Assembly (NCBI GenBank): GCA_900542555.1
Contig: UQNU01000025.1
Span: 1 to 28,956, forward strand
Direction of reading: 5' to 3'
DNA length: 28,956 nt
Source of the DNA: an uncultured Collinsella sp.
GTDB lineage: Bacteria; Actinomycetota; Coriobacteriia; Coriobacteriales; Coriobacteriaceae
Below, piece after piece: positions 7,548 through 15,181 of this stretch (within the stretch, counting starts at the first letter, position 1; every line of letters begins with the position of its first letter). The notes below the pieces were generated by a model that had not been told where the DNA came from, searched no databases, and saw only the letters and a program-made list of their open reading frames with translations. A program made the position numbers and the translations under genes.

Positions 7548-7864
7548 TTATTGCTAGGGGTGGTGTCTCCTATACGTTGGAAAGGACACCTCTTCACGGT
7601 TTCAACACGCACTGCCGGGTTTCCCCAATAGGGGAGCCCGGCTTTTTCATCCCTATAAAACCAGCAGGTCAAAGCCAATTTTCGAGACCAAATACAAATC
7701 TGTGGGCTCCCTCCTATAGCGCACTTTGCCATGGAAAAGTACGAGACTTCGGTATGCGGTATCAAGCAATCGTTATTCGGGTCTTTAGGAATCCGCGTGA
7801 TTAAATGCACGGCAATGGGTACATAGCCAGTACAGTAAGTCCCCGAGGCAGATTGGAGCCACGT
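7548..7864. other. Intergenic region before hpf
   Basis: Holds the terminator described at 7614-7647. A weaker hairpin precedes it, pairing GGTGTC near 7562 with GACACC near 7585. The remainder is moderately AT-rich with no convincing -35/-10 pair, and a frame that runs into hpf from 7805 has no good ribosome binding site. The hpf promoter must lie here but I cannot place it. Confidence 0.4.
7614..7647 (+). terminator. Rho-independent terminator after the lipoprotein gene
   Basis: GCCGGG at 7614-7619 pairs with CCCGGC at 7637-7642. The inner TCCCC/GGGGA helix has an AATA loop, and TTTTT follows at 7643-7647. It separates the lipoprotein transcript from hpf. Confidence 0.88.
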
Positions 7865-8449
7865 ATGGATATCAAGGTTTCTGGACGCAAGACGACGGTA
7901 ACCGATGCTCTGCGTGCGCATGTGGATGAGAAGATCGGCGAGGCGCTCAAGGTTTTCGATATCGAGCCCATGACGGTCGACGTTGTACTTCGCTATGAGA
8001 AGAACCCCTCGAACCCCAACCCGGCAATCGTCGAGGTTACGGTTCGTGTCCGCGGTTCGGTGATTCGCGTTGCCGAGCACGGTGCAGATATGTACGCCGC
8101 CATCGACCTCTCCGCCGATAAGGTCACCCGCCAGCTGCGCAAGTTCAAGACCAAGGTCGTGGACAACCGCCAGGGCGGTGCCAGCGCCGCGGATGTTGCG
8201 CCGGTCGAGCGCGTCGAGGATCTGGCCGACCTGCTGCTGCCCGAGGAAGAGGACGATCTGCTCGTCCGCGAGAAGGTTATCGACGTCACCCCGATGACCG
8301 AGGAGCAGGCGCTGGTGCAGACCGATCTGCTGGGCCACGACTTCTACGTGTTCGAGAACGCGACGACCGGTCTCATCAATGTGGTGTATCACCGTAAGAA
8401 TGGTGGATATGGCATCATCAAGCCCCGCATCGAAACACTTGACGAGTAA
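7865..8449 (+). CDS. hpf: Long-form ribosome hibernation promoting factor (RaiA/HPF)
   Basis: Binds the small ribosomal subunit and, in the long form, drives dimerisation of 70S ribosomes into inactive 100S particles during slow growth. The 194-residue product has an S30AE domain at 1-100, starting MDIKVSGRKTTVTDALRAHV, a variable acidic linker, and the C-terminal dimerisation domain at about 135-190 with the typical GHDFYVFENATTG and YHRKNGGYGII segments. A frame opens at 7805, but the ATG at 7865 follows GGAG at 7855-7858 and matches the normal family N-terminus. It is transcribed alone, between two terminators. Confidence 0.95.
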   Translation: MDIKVSGRKTTVTDALRAHVDEKIGEALKVFDIEPMTVDVVLRYEKNPSNPNPAIVEVTVRVRGSVIRVAEHGADMYAAIDLSADKVTRQLRKFKTKVVDNRQGGASAADVAPVERVEDLADLLLPEEEDDLLVREKVIDVTPMTEEQALVQTDLLGHDFYVFENATTGLINVVYHRKNGGYGIIKPRIETLDE

Positions 8450-8453
8450 AATA

Positions 8454-8475
8454 CGTTAACTTGCATGAGTTAACG
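8454..8475. repeat. 8-bp inverted repeat between hpf and its terminator
   Basis: CGTTAACT at 8454-8461 is the exact reverse complement of AGTTAACG at 8468-8475, with a six-base spacer. It lies in the 3' untranslated part of hpf, just before the terminator. It could be an mRNA-stabilising hairpin or a binding site. Confidence 0.45.
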
Positions 8476-8478
8476 GTT

Positions 8479-8510
8479 GGCGGCCATCCCATGCGGGTGG
8501 CCGCCTTTTT
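8479..8510 (+). terminator. Rho-independent terminator after hpf
   Basis: GGCGGCCA at the left pairs with TGGCCGCC at the right, with an inner CCC/GGG extension and TTTTT at 8506-8510. Confidence 0.9.
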
Positions 8511-8528
8511 ACGTAAGGAGTCGCTTTG

Positions 8529-9482
8529 ATGGACAAGGCCGCATCCACCGGTCATTCGGACCGTTGCCGCATCGTCGTCGATACCTGCTGCGACTTTAGC
8601 CCCGAGGTCGCCGCGAACCTCGATGTCGATATCTTGGGTTTCCCCTTCATTATCGATGGCGAGGAGCGCACGGATGACATCTGGTCGAGCATGAGCCCTA
8701 AGGAGTTCTACGACCGCATGCGCGCTGGTGCCCGCGTGTCCACCTCGGCTGTGTCGCTCGGTCGCTATATCGAGTTCTTTACCGAGTGCGCCAAAGAGGG
8801 CACGCCCACGGTCTACCTGTGCTTTACCTCGGCGCTGTCGTCGAGCTACAACTCCGCGTGCCAGGCGGCGGACGCCGTGCGCGCCGAGTATCCCGATTTT
8901 GAGCTGTACGTGGTCGACAACGCTCTGCCCTGCGCGACCGGCGCGCTCTTGGCGCTCGAGGCCGTGCGCCAGCGTTCGGCGGGACTGACCGCCAAGCAGC
9001 TGGTCGATTGGGCAAACGAGGCAAAGACCTACGTCCACGGCTACTTTACGCTCGAGAGCTTCGACGCACTGGCTGCCGGCGGCCGCATTCCGCCCGCGGC
9101 GGCTCAGCTCACGGCAAAGCTCGATGTCAAGCCCGAGCTCTCCTACGACCTTGCCGGCTCGCTGTCGCTGATCGGCGTCAACCGCGGCCGCAAGAAGGCG
9201 CTCAAGTCCATTCTCAAGTCGTTCCGCGAGAACTACGTGCCCGATCGCACCATGCCCATCGCCATTATGACTGCCGATGCCGAAAAGGACGGCGACTGGC
9301 TCGAAGCTGCCATCCGCAAGGAGGAGGGCTGCGCCGACGTCACGATCATTCGCAGCTCCGTGGGTCCCACCATTGGCTCGCATGTGGGCCCCGGCATGGT
9401 GGCCTGCGCGTTTTGGGGTAAGAACCGCGCCGACAAGGCGTCGCTTTCCGATCGCATCGCCCGTCGCGTGCGCGGCCAGTAG
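8529..9482 (+). CDS. DegV family fatty-acid-binding protein
   Basis: DegV (FakB-type) proteins bind fatty acids and in Firmicutes present them to the kinase FakA. The 317-residue product shows the family's N-terminal strand RIVVDTCCDFSPE (14-26), a TSA motif at 72-74 and TSALSSSYNSA at 100-110, close to the usual ligand-contacting SSxLSGTYQSA. The segment LESFDALAAGGRIP matches the conserved second-domain entry. A TTG lies directly before the ATG, but the ATG at 8529 is better spaced from TAAGGAG (8514-8520). No fakA-like gene is in the window. Confidence 0.9.
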   Translation: MDKAASTGHSDRCRIVVDTCCDFSPEVAANLDVDILGFPFIIDGEERTDDIWSSMSPKEFYDRMRAGARVSTSAVSLGRYIEFFTECAKEGTPTVYLCFTSALSSSYNSACQAADAVRAEYPDFELYVVDNALPCATGALLALEAVRQRSAGLTAKQLVDWANEAKTYVHGYFTLESFDALAAGGRIPPAAAQLTAKLDVKPELSYDLAGSLSLIGVNRGRKKALKSILKSFRENYVPDRTMPIAIMTADAEKDGDWLEAAIRKEEGCADVTIIRSSVGPTIGSHVGPGMVACAFWGKNRADKASLSDRIARRVRGQ

Positions 9483-9577
9483 GCAAGTAATGCGGCCGTA
9501 ATCGACCCCAACTCACTGCCCAAGCGCTGGCACCGAGTATTCAACCTGGTAACAACCAACCCAAAAGGAAAGGTTTC

Positions 9578-10657
9578 ATGGCAAACAAGCTCTCTGTCGC
9601 ATTTATCGGCACCGGAATCATGGGTGCCCCCATCGCCGGCCACATCCTGGATGCCGGCTATCCCGTCACGGTTAACAACCGCACCAAGTCCAAGGTGGCC
9701 GCGCTTATCGAGCGCGGTGCCGCCTGGGCCGATACGCCGGCCGATGCCGTGGCTAACGCCGATGTCGTCTTTACCATGGTGGGCTATCCCTCCGAGGTCG
9801 AGGAGCTCTACCTGGCGGGCGACGGCCTGCTCGCGTGCACTAAGCCCGGCGCGGTCCTGATCGACCTCACCACGAGCTCGCCCGAGCTGGCGCGCGACAT
9901 TGCCGAGGCCGCCCAGGTTTCCGGCCGCATGGCGTTTGACTGCCCCGTCACCGGCGGCGAGTCGGGTGCTATCGCCGGCACGCTTACGGCTATCGTGGGC
10001 GCTACCGAGAACGACATCGCGCCGGTCCGCGACATCCTTGCCACTTTTGCAGCCAACATCTGCTGCTTCGACGGCGCCGGCAAGGGCCAGGCTGCCAAGC
10101 TCGCCAACCAGGTGTCGCTGGGCGCCTGCATGGTCGGCATGGCAGACGCCATGGCATTTGCCGAGCTGAGCGGCCTTGACCTGGAGAAGACCCGTCAGAT
10201 GATCCTGGGCGGCACCGGCAAGTCCGGTGCCATGGAGAGCCTGGCGCCCAAGGCGCTCGACGGCGACTACAAGCCCGGCTTTATGGTTGAGCACTTCATC
10301 AAGGACCTGCGCCTGGCGCTCGCTTACGCCGATGACCGCGAGCTTGCGCTGCCCGGCGCCGACGTGGCCTTTACGCTCTACGATATGCTCGACGCCATCG
10401 GTGGCGCCAAGCTGGGCACCCAGGCCATCACGGTCCTCTATAAGGAGGAGGCCGATGCTATCGCCGCCGGTCTGGACTGGTCGCAGTATCGTCCCGAGGA
10501 GCATGGCGCTCACGAGGACGGCTGCGGTTGCGGCGAGCACGGCGACGACCATGAGTGTGGTTGCGGTCACCATCACGGCGAGGACCACGAGTGCTGCGGC
10601 GGCCACGGCCATGACGACGGCCATGAGTGCTGCTGCGGCCACCATCACGGGGAGTAG
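9578..10657 (+). CDS. NAD(P)-dependent beta-hydroxyacid dehydrogenase with Cys/His-rich tail
   Basis: Member of the 3-hydroxyisobutyrate/tartronate-semialdehyde reductase family. A Rossmann motif GTGIMG lies at 11-16, the substrate-binding segment DCPVTGGESGA at 121-131, and the catalytic K174 with N177 in GQAAKLANQ. The normal enzyme is about 290-300 residues and seems to end near 305. Here a further 50 residues contain 14 His and 9 Cys, with two near-identical units of the form D-x-HEC-x-CGHHHGE (324-335 and 347-359). This tail suggests binding of nickel, zinc or copper (inference). AAAGGAAAGG precedes the ATG. The next gene starts five bases after the stop. The physiological substrate is unknown. 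Confidence 0.9.
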   Translation: MANKLSVAFIGTGIMGAPIAGHILDAGYPVTVNNRTKSKVAALIERGAAWADTPADAVANADVVFTMVGYPSEVEELYLAGDGLLACTKPGAVLIDLTTSSPELARDIAEAAQVSGRMAFDCPVTGGESGAIAGTLTAIVGATENDIAPVRDILATFAANICCFDGAGKGQAAKLANQVSLGACMVGMADAMAFAELSGLDLEKTRQMILGGTGKSGAMESLAPKALDGDYKPGFMVEHFIKDLRLALAYADDRELALPGADVAFTLYDMLDAIGGAKLGTQAITVLYKEEADAIAAGLDWSQYRPEEHGAHEDGCGCGEHGDDHECGCGHHHGEDHECCGGHGHDDGHECCCGHHHGE

Positions 10658-10662
10658 CGCCC

Positions 10663-11091
10663 ATGAGCTGGACGTTCGTGGTACTAGCGCTGGTGCTCTT
10701 TCTCTTTGCGATCTACATTGGCTTTTTGTGCGGCCAGTGGGCGTGCGAAAAGCGCGTGATCACCAAGCGCGACTACTGGATTGCCAATTTTGCAGGAGCG
10801 GCGGCAGTCGTCCTACTGACCTGGGTGTTCTCGCTGTTCCCGCTGGTGCAGTTTGCGCCGATCGGCTGGCTCGGCGGCTTTATCGCCGGTCTTAAGATGA
10901 GCTTTGGCGAGTCCGTCGGTCCGTGGCGCAAGCACGACGAGGTCTTTAACGTCAACAAGGCTCATCGCGCCGCCGCCGACGCGGGCGACGCTGAGGAACG
11001 CCGCCGTGCGCGTCGCAATGGCGCGGCCGACCGACAGCTCATCTCGGTCACCGATGACAGCAAGGGTGCTGGCAAGCACGCTAAGAAATAG
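10663..11091 (+). CDS. Small membrane protein of unknown function
   Basis: The 142-residue product has hydrophobic segments at about 4-25, 40-60 and 62-79. A hydrophilic C-terminal half rich in Arg, Ala and Lys would be cytoplasmic by the positive-inside rule. I do not recognise the family. The ATG at 10663 follows GGGGAG with eight bases of spacing, just after the dehydrogenase stop, and the next gene begins 15 bases downstream, so it is almost certainly in an operon with both. A link to metal handling or to the Cys/His tail upstream is possible but unsupported. Confidence 0.8.
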   Translation: MSWTFVVLALVLFLFAIYIGFLCGQWACEKRVITKRDYWIANFAGAAAVVLLTWVFSLFPLVQFAPIGWLGGFIAGLKMSFGESVGPWRKHDEVFNVNKAHRAAADAGDAEERRRARRNGAADRQLISVTDDSKGAGKHAKK

Positions 11092-11106
11092 TAAGAAGAG
11101 GTAACT

Positions 11107-11805
11107 ATGGCAGAAAACAAAGACGAACAGCTCACCGACGAGGAGCTGGCACAGCTTCAGCTGGCAGAGGAGAACGAGAACGCCGTCGACCGTCTGGTCA
11201 AGGAGCTCGGCTGCCCCACGCGCCGCATCCGCCAGTTTGCCGCCCGCGTGCTGCACCTGCTTGCCGAGCGCGATCCGCAGCGCGTCGTGCCCTGCGTGCC
11301 CGCGCTGATCGAGGCGCTCGACCGCCCCGAGGCGCAGACCCGCTGGGAGGCCCTCGATGCCCTGACGGCGCTCGCTACCACCTGCCCCGAGCGGCTGGGC
11401 GATGCCTTTGAGGGCGCCGAGACTGCACTGTTCGACGAGATCTCCTCCACGCTGCGCTATGCCGCCTTCCGCCTGCTGTGCGTGTGGGGTGCCACGAGCG
11501 TCGAGCGTTCGCGCGAGGCTTGGCCCATCCTGGACGAGGCCATCCAGTGCTACCACGGCGACCTTGAGTATCGCGACATGCTCGGTTGCCTGTACGAGTT
11601 TTGCCAGGGCGAGATCGACGCCGAGGTTGCCGAGAAGCTCGCGCTGCGCCTTAAGTTCGATGCCGAGAACGGTAAGGGCAGCTATCTCAAGGCCCGTTCG
11701 AGTGAGATTTGCGAAATGCTTGTTAAACGTTTTGGCCTGGATCTCTCCAAAAAGAAGAAGCGTGCTAGCGTTAAAAAATCTGACGACGCCGAAGACGAGG
11801 AGTAA
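11107..11805 (+). CDS. HEAT-repeat-like cytosolic protein
   Basis: The 232-residue product is predicted mostly helical. Residues about 25-135 look like two to three HEAT-type helical pairs, for example RRIRQFAARVLHLLAE followed by VPALIEALDR and WEALDALTALA. The N-terminus is acidic, and the C-terminus from about 212 is a charged tail with a KKKK run. There are no catalytic motifs. Such proteins act as scaffolds, but the partner is unknown. It stands between the small membrane protein and isocitrate dehydrogenase, six bases before the latter, which suggests co-expression. Confidence 0.82.
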   Translation: MAENKDEQLTDEELAQLQLAEENENAVDRLVKELGCPTRRIRQFAARVLHLLAERDPQRVVPCVPALIEALDRPEAQTRWEALDALTALATTCPERLGDAFEGAETALFDEISSTLRYAAFRLLCVWGATSVERSREAWPILDEAIQCYHGDLEYRDMLGCLYEFCQGEIDAEVAEKLALRLKFDAENGKGSYLKARSSEICEMLVKRFGLDLSKKKKRASVKKSDDAEDEE

Positions 11806-11811
11806 CAGATT

Positions 11812-12897
11812 ATGGCGCACGATGTAGTCCTGATTCCCGGTGACGGTATCGGTCCCGAGATTACGCAGGCCATGCGCCGCGTGGTCGAGGCCGCCGGTGT
11901 CCAGATCAATTGGAACGTCCAGGAGGCCGGTGCCGGTGTCATGGACGAGTTTGGCACGCCGCTGCCCCAGCACGTGCTCGATGCGGTCGCCGAGACCAAG
12001 GTTGCCATCAAGGGTCCCATTACTACGCCGGTTGGCACGGGTTTCCGCAGCGTTAACGTCGCCCTGCGCAAGCACTTTGACCTGTACGCCTGTGTGCGCC
12101 CTTGCCTGTCGCAGCCGGGCGACGGCTCGCGCTTCCGCGACGTCGACCTGGTCATCGTGCGCGAGAACACCGAGGACCTCTATGCCGGCATCGAGTTCGA
12201 TGAGGGGGCTGCCGAGGTCGAGGAGCTCTCGCAGCTTGTCGAGCGCTCGGGTCAGAAGACCTTCGCCGCAGATTCCGCCATCTCGATCAAGCCCATCTCC
12301 ATCGCCAAGAGCCGCCGTATTGTGGAGTACGCCTTTGAGTATGCCCGCCGCTGCGGCCGCAAAAAAGTGACGGCCGTGCATAAGGCCAACATCATGAAGG
12401 CGACCGATGGCCTGTTCCTGCGCGTTGCGCGCGAGGTGGCCGCCAACTATCCCGATATCGAGTTCAACGACAAGATTGTCGATGCCACCTGCATGGGCCT
12501 GGTCCAGAACCCCAACGACTTCGATGTCCTGGTGCTGCCCAACCTGTACGGTGACATCGTGAGCGACCTGTGCGCCGGCCTGGTGGGCGGCTTAGGGATG
12601 GCCCCCGGCTCCAACATCGGTGCCGACTGCGCCATCTTCGAGGCGACGCACGGCTCCGCGCCCGATATCGCTGGCCAGGATATCGCCAACCCCACGGCCG
12701 AGATTCTGTCTGCGGCTATGATGCTCGATCACCTGGGCGAGAACGACGCGGCCAATCGCATTCGCGCCGCCGTTTCTGCCACGCTCGACGAGGGTGAGCA
12801 GGTTACCGGCGACGTTCGTCGTGCCCAGACCGGCTCCGTTGAGGGCGCTGTGGGCACGCAGGCCTTTGCCGATGCCGTTATCGCGCACCTGGCCTAA
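11812..12897 (+). CDS. icd: Isocitrate dehydrogenase (NAD-type)
   Basis: Oxidatively decarboxylates isocitrate to 2-oxoglutarate. The 361-residue product has IPGDGIGPE at 8-16, the substrate segment TGFRSVNVALRK at 76-87 (S80, N82, R86), R96, RENTEDLYAG at 117-126, catalytic K191, and the metal-binding aspartates D248 and D252 with D223. The cofactor loop HGSAPDIAG at 280-288 has Asp-Ile where NADP enzymes carry Lys-Tyr, so NAD is expected. The isopropylmalate dehydrogenase alternative is less likely, because the RSVNVALRK segment resembles the isocitrate enzymes. No other citric acid cycle gene is adjacent; the enzyme may mainly supply 2-oxoglutarate for glutamate. Confidence 0.88.
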   Translation: MAHDVVLIPGDGIGPEITQAMRRVVEAAGVQINWNVQEAGAGVMDEFGTPLPQHVLDAVAETKVAIKGPITTPVGTGFRSVNVALRKHFDLYACVRPCLSQPGDGSRFRDVDLVIVRENTEDLYAGIEFDEGAAEVEELSQLVERSGQKTFAADSAISIKPISIAKSRRIVEYAFEYARRCGRKKVTAVHKANIMKATDGLFLRVAREVAANYPDIEFNDKIVDATCMGLVQNPNDFDVLVLPNLYGDIVSDLCAGLVGGLGMAPGSNIGADCAIFEATHGSAPDIAGQDIANPTAEILSAAMMLDHLGENDAANRIRAAVSATLDEGEQVTGDVRRAQTGSVEGAVGTQAFADAVIAHLA

Positions 12898-12956
12898 GGC
12901 ATGCAGACTGCAAACGCCTAAATAGTACTTAAGTGTTTGCGTATAACCTGAGAATC

Positions 12957-12985
12957 AATACGCCCGGCGCTCTGTCGGGCGTATT
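12957..12985. terminator. Hairpin after isocitrate dehydrogenase, terminator-like
   Basis: AATACGCCCG at 12957-12966 is the exact reverse complement of CGGGCGTATT at 12976-12985, with a nine-base loop. The following CTATT is a poor T-run, so termination may be partial. A weaker hairpin (GCAAAC/GTTTGC) precedes it at 12910-12940. Confidence 0.55.
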
Positions 12986-13023
12986 CTATTGCGGACTATG
13001 TTTCCTAACAAGGAGTAACTGAT

Positions 13024-14106
13024 ATGGGTCTGATTCAAAAGAAGGACGAGAAGGACGAGATCGACGGCATCCAGATCATCGAGCGCGGCGAAGGCCCCGA
13101 CGGTGACGAGGACGAGAAGATCGATCTGGTCGCCGGTACGTCTGCCGAGCACATTGCTGCCGGCACGACCGCCGAGGAGGAGGACGCCCGCCTGGAGGCT
13201 CAGATTGCCGCGGATGCCGCTGACGAGAATTTGATGCCCGAGGAGCAAGATGAGGACGACTCCGACGAAGACGACCATGCATCCAAACACAAGAAGACGA
13301 TGATTGCCGCCTTTGTGGTCGCTATCGTGATCGCTGCTGTGGTCGGCTTCTTTATCGGCAACGGTGGTTTTGGCGGCAAGGGCGTCGGCTCGGCGACCCT
13401 CACCGAGGACCAGCTCGATTCGACCGTGGCAAGCTACAGCTACAACGGCAAGAAGAGCGACATCACCGCGCGCGAGGCCATTGAGAGCCAGTACAGCCTC
13501 GACACCGTCAAGGATAGCGATGGCAACTACACCGCTCCCTCTGCCGACGTCATCCTGTCCTACGTGCGCAACAAGATCCTGCTGGACGCTGCCGAGGACG
13601 AGGGCATCACCGTCTCTTCTAAGGAAATGAAGAATTACGCCGAGGATTCCATCGGCACCTCCGACTACAAGACCATGGCCACGCAGTATGGCGTGTCCAA
13701 GGACCAGGCCAAGCAGATCGTCCGCCAGTCCGCGACGTTGCAGAAGCTCTACAAGAAGAAGGTCGGCGACAGCTCCGCAAGCATGCCGACCGCCCCGACC
13801 GAGCCTGCTGACGGCAACGAGGAGACCGCGAGCAAGGACTACGCCGACTACATCATCAAACTTGCCGGCGACGAGTGGGATAGCGAGAAGGGCACTTGGA
13901 AGGACGCCGACAGCACCTACGCTAAGGCCTTTGCCGACGATGCCTTTACGGCCGATAGCGCTACCTATAAGCAGGCCATGACCGCCTACTACACTGCTTA
14001 CCAGCAGTACTCTTCGCAGGCTTCGAGCGCCAGCTCCAAGTGGACCGAGTATGCTAACGGCCTCTACGCCAAAGCCAACATCAGCATCTACGGCCTGTTT
14101 GCGTAA
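13024..14106 (+). CDS. Membrane-anchored SurA N-domain-like protein
   Basis: The 360-residue product begins with a very acidic cytoplasmic region (1-90). One transmembrane helix follows at about 93-111, then an outward-facing part. Residues about 140-260 (AREAIESQYSL, VLSYVRNKILLDAAEDEGI, MATQYGVSKDQAKQIVRQSATLQKLY) resemble the helical SurA N-terminal chaperone domain. I see no parvulin catalytic domain, so a chaperone or holdase rather than an isomerase is likely. The C-terminus is Ser/Ala/Tyr-rich. The ATG follows AAGGAGT. It is followed by a strong terminator and appears to be monocistronic or read through from icd. Confidence 0.8.
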   Translation: MGLIQKKDEKDEIDGIQIIERGEGPDGDEDEKIDLVAGTSAEHIAAGTTAEEEDARLEAQIAADAADENLMPEEQDEDDSDEDDHASKHKKTMIAAFVVAIVIAAVVGFFIGNGGFGGKGVGSATLTEDQLDSTVASYSYNGKKSDITAREAIESQYSLDTVKDSDGNYTAPSADVILSYVRNKILLDAAEDEGITVSSKEMKNYAEDSIGTSDYKTMATQYGVSKDQAKQIVRQSATLQKLYKKKVGDSSASMPTAPTEPADGNEETASKDYADYIIKLAGDEWDSEKGTWKDADSTYAKAFADDAFTADSATYKQAMTAYYTAYQQYSSQASSASSKWTEYANGLYAKANISIYGLFA

Positions 14107-14148
14107 GGTTTGCCTGCACTACTGTGCGCTAGCCGATCTGCCTGATTT

Positions 14149-14185
14149 AGCCCGCTAGAACGGACAACGTTCTAGCGGGCTTTTT
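14149..14185 (+). terminator. Strong rho-independent terminator
   Basis: AGCCCGCTAGAACG at 14149-14162 is a perfect 14-bp complement of 14168-14181. The five-base loop and TTTTT at 14181-14185 complete it. Confidence 0.95.
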
Positions 14186-14264
14186 GCTGCCGAAACCACT
14201 GGAGTAGGCCTCGCGCCCGCGCAAGCGCTCCATTGTGTTTCCCTAATTCATCTGGGAAAACGAC

Positions 14265-14278
14265 TGCAAACGATTGCA
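14265..14278. promoter_or_regulatory. cre-like / LacI-family operator
   Basis: TGCAAACGATTGCA matches the catabolite-responsive element pattern TGNAANCGNTNNCA at every fixed position and is itself a TGCAA/TTGCA palindrome. Whether a CcpA-like LacI protein acts in this organism is unknown. Confidence 0.45.
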
Positions 14279-14284
14279 AGTAAC

Positions 14285-14314
14285 CGGTGAACGGTCGAAA
14301 ACTACCGTTCACCG
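14285..14314. repeat. 11-bp inverted repeat, CGGTGAACGGT / ACCGTTCACCG
   Basis: CGGTGAACGGT at 14285-14295 and its exact reverse complement at 14304-14314 are separated by eight bases. The left arm belongs to the ACCGGTRAACGGTCGA direct repeat found again at 14501-14516, so a regulator binding several copies is plausible. Confidence 0.6.
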
Positions 14315-14582
14315 ATAATCTCAAAACTGGTTCTAACTGGTATTAAGTCAAAAAGACCAATTCACATATCTTCACAATGACCTGCAATTTTTCTACACGC
14401 TATTTTTAGCCGCCCTGCGTTGTTTAGACACAGGAAAAGATCCGATCTTTTGCCAAAGCATTTCGGAACGGTTTCAAAACCGCAGGTAGAAGTGTTAACG
14501 ACCGGTAAACGGTCGATTTATCACCGTGAGCGGTGCAAAAACGTTTTACCGTATGAATCAACGAAAGCGACCTCTTCTGGGG

Positions 14583-14591
14583 TGATATAGT
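14583..14591 (+). promoter_or_regulatory. Candidate extended -10 promoter of the PTS operon
   Basis: TGATATAGT is a TGnTATAnT extended -10, about 150 bases upstream of the IIA start. The region 17 bases upstream lacks a good -35, as is usual for extended -10 promoters. The HutC-type operator at 14609 lies just downstream of the expected start of transcription. Confidence 0.45.
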
Positions 14592-14608
14592 GACAACAAC
14601 ACGTCACG

Positions 14609-14637
14609 TGGTTACTACCAGTTTAGAAACCACTGGT
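14609..14637. promoter_or_regulatory. GntR/HutC-type operator ahead of the PTS operon
   Basis: TGGTTACTACCAG at 14609-14621 is a TGGT-4-ACCA palindrome. ACCAGT at 14617-14622 forms a second inverted repeat with ACTGGT at 14632-14637. The same 13 bases recur upstream of agaS at 18902-18914. HutC-subfamily regulators such as NagR and DasR are known to bind TGGT/ACCA-type palindromes, and one is encoded at 18130. Confidence 0.65.
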
Positions 14638-14684
14638 CTTCAAAGTACGCTTTCTAAGAAGCTTTAAGGGCGAGCGCCCGCTGG

Positions 14685-14727
14685 CTTCCGAAAATCATCG
14701 GACTCAGATCGTACACACCTTCGGAAG
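14685..14727 (+). promoter_or_regulatory. Inverted repeat covering the IIA ribosome binding site
   Basis: CTTCCGAA at 14685-14692 is the exact reverse complement of TTCGGAAG at 14720-14727. The right arm includes most of the GGAAGGG Shine-Dalgarno (14723-14729). The loop is 27 bases long, so the structure may be conditional. Confidence 0.4.
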
Positions 14728-14737
14728 GGAAATTTGA

Positions 14738-15181
14738 ATGGTTGGCTTTATTCTTACCGGTCATGGACAGTTCGCACCCGGCCTCGCAAGCGCTATCGCT
14801 ATGGTTGCTGGCGACCAGCCCGCTTTTACCGTCGTTCCTTTTGAGGGCGACCAGGCTGCTTCCTACGGTGAGGATCTCCGCGCCGCTATTACCGCCATGC
14901 GCGAGGAGTGCGATGGCGTGCTCGTCTTTACCGACCTGCTTGGTGGCACCCCGTTCAACCAGGCGATGATGATTGCCCAGGATGTCGACAACGTCGAGGT
15001 TCTGACCGGCACCAACCTTCCCATGGTTATTGAGCTTCTGTTCCTCCGCGGCAACGCCACGCTCGCCGAGCTTGGCGAGCAGGCCGTGACCGTTGGCCAG
15101 ACGGGCATCACCGCCCAGACGGTCGCATCCGTTGCCGGCTCCGACGAAGAGGATATCTTCGGCGACGAGGACGGCATCTAA
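14738..15181 (+). CDS. PTS mannose-family component IIA
   Basis: Accepts phosphate from HPr and passes it to IIB. The 147-residue product has the EIIA-Man fold signature MVGFILTGHGQFAPGL with the phosphorylated His9. The second signature FTDLLGGTPFNQA lies at about 64-76. The C-terminus is acidic. It is a stand-alone IIA, the first gene of the PTS operon, and overlaps the next start by one base (TAATG). Sequence alone does not give the sugar; the neighbours (AgaS, NagA, LacC) point to N-acetylgalactosamine or a related amino sugar. Confidence 0.93.
   Translation: MVGFILTGHGQFAPGLASAIAMVAGDQPAFTVVPFEGDQAASYGEDLRAAITAMREECDGVLVFTDLLGGTPFNQAMMIAQDVDNVEVLTGTNLPMVIELLFLRGNATLAELGEQAVTVGQTGITAQTVASVAGSDEEDIFGDEDGI

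Larger units (their letters stand above)
14186..14737 (+). promoter_or_regulatory. 550-bp control region of the amino-sugar PTS operon
   Basis: This AT-richer stretch has no gene. It holds a cre-like palindrome (14265-14278) and a 16-base sequence ACCGGTRAACGGTCGA present twice (14283-14298 and 14501-14516). An 11-bp inverted repeat lies at 14285-14314, two AACTGGT copies 10 bases apart at 14325 and 14335, a CACCG-TGAG-CGGTG palindrome at 14522-14535, and AAAACGTTTT at 14538-14547. An extended -10 (14583-14591), a TGGT-TACT-ACCA operator (14609-14620) and a hairpin over the ribosome binding site follow. The density of sites suggests control by more than one regulator. Confidence 0.6.

Noticed and set aside
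9233..10648. A 471-codon minus-strand frame opposite the dehydrogenase
   Set aside because: Shadow frame with repetitive Ala/Val content at its start, derived from the Cys/His tail codons; the plus strand has clear family motifs.
10813..12381. A 522-codon minus-strand frame across the HEAT-like gene and icd
   Set aside because: Shadow of GC-rich codons; three plus-strand genes with ribosome binding sites and recognisable products occupy the region.
12910..12940. Possible promoter (TATAAC at 12942) for the SurA-like gene
   Set aside because: No -35 hexamer at an acceptable distance; the surrounding inverted repeats are better explained as 3' structures of icd.
14160..14740. CRISPR-like repetition in the PTS control region
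   Set aside because: The repeats are short, few, unequally spaced and in both orientations, as expected for operators, not for a CRISPR array.
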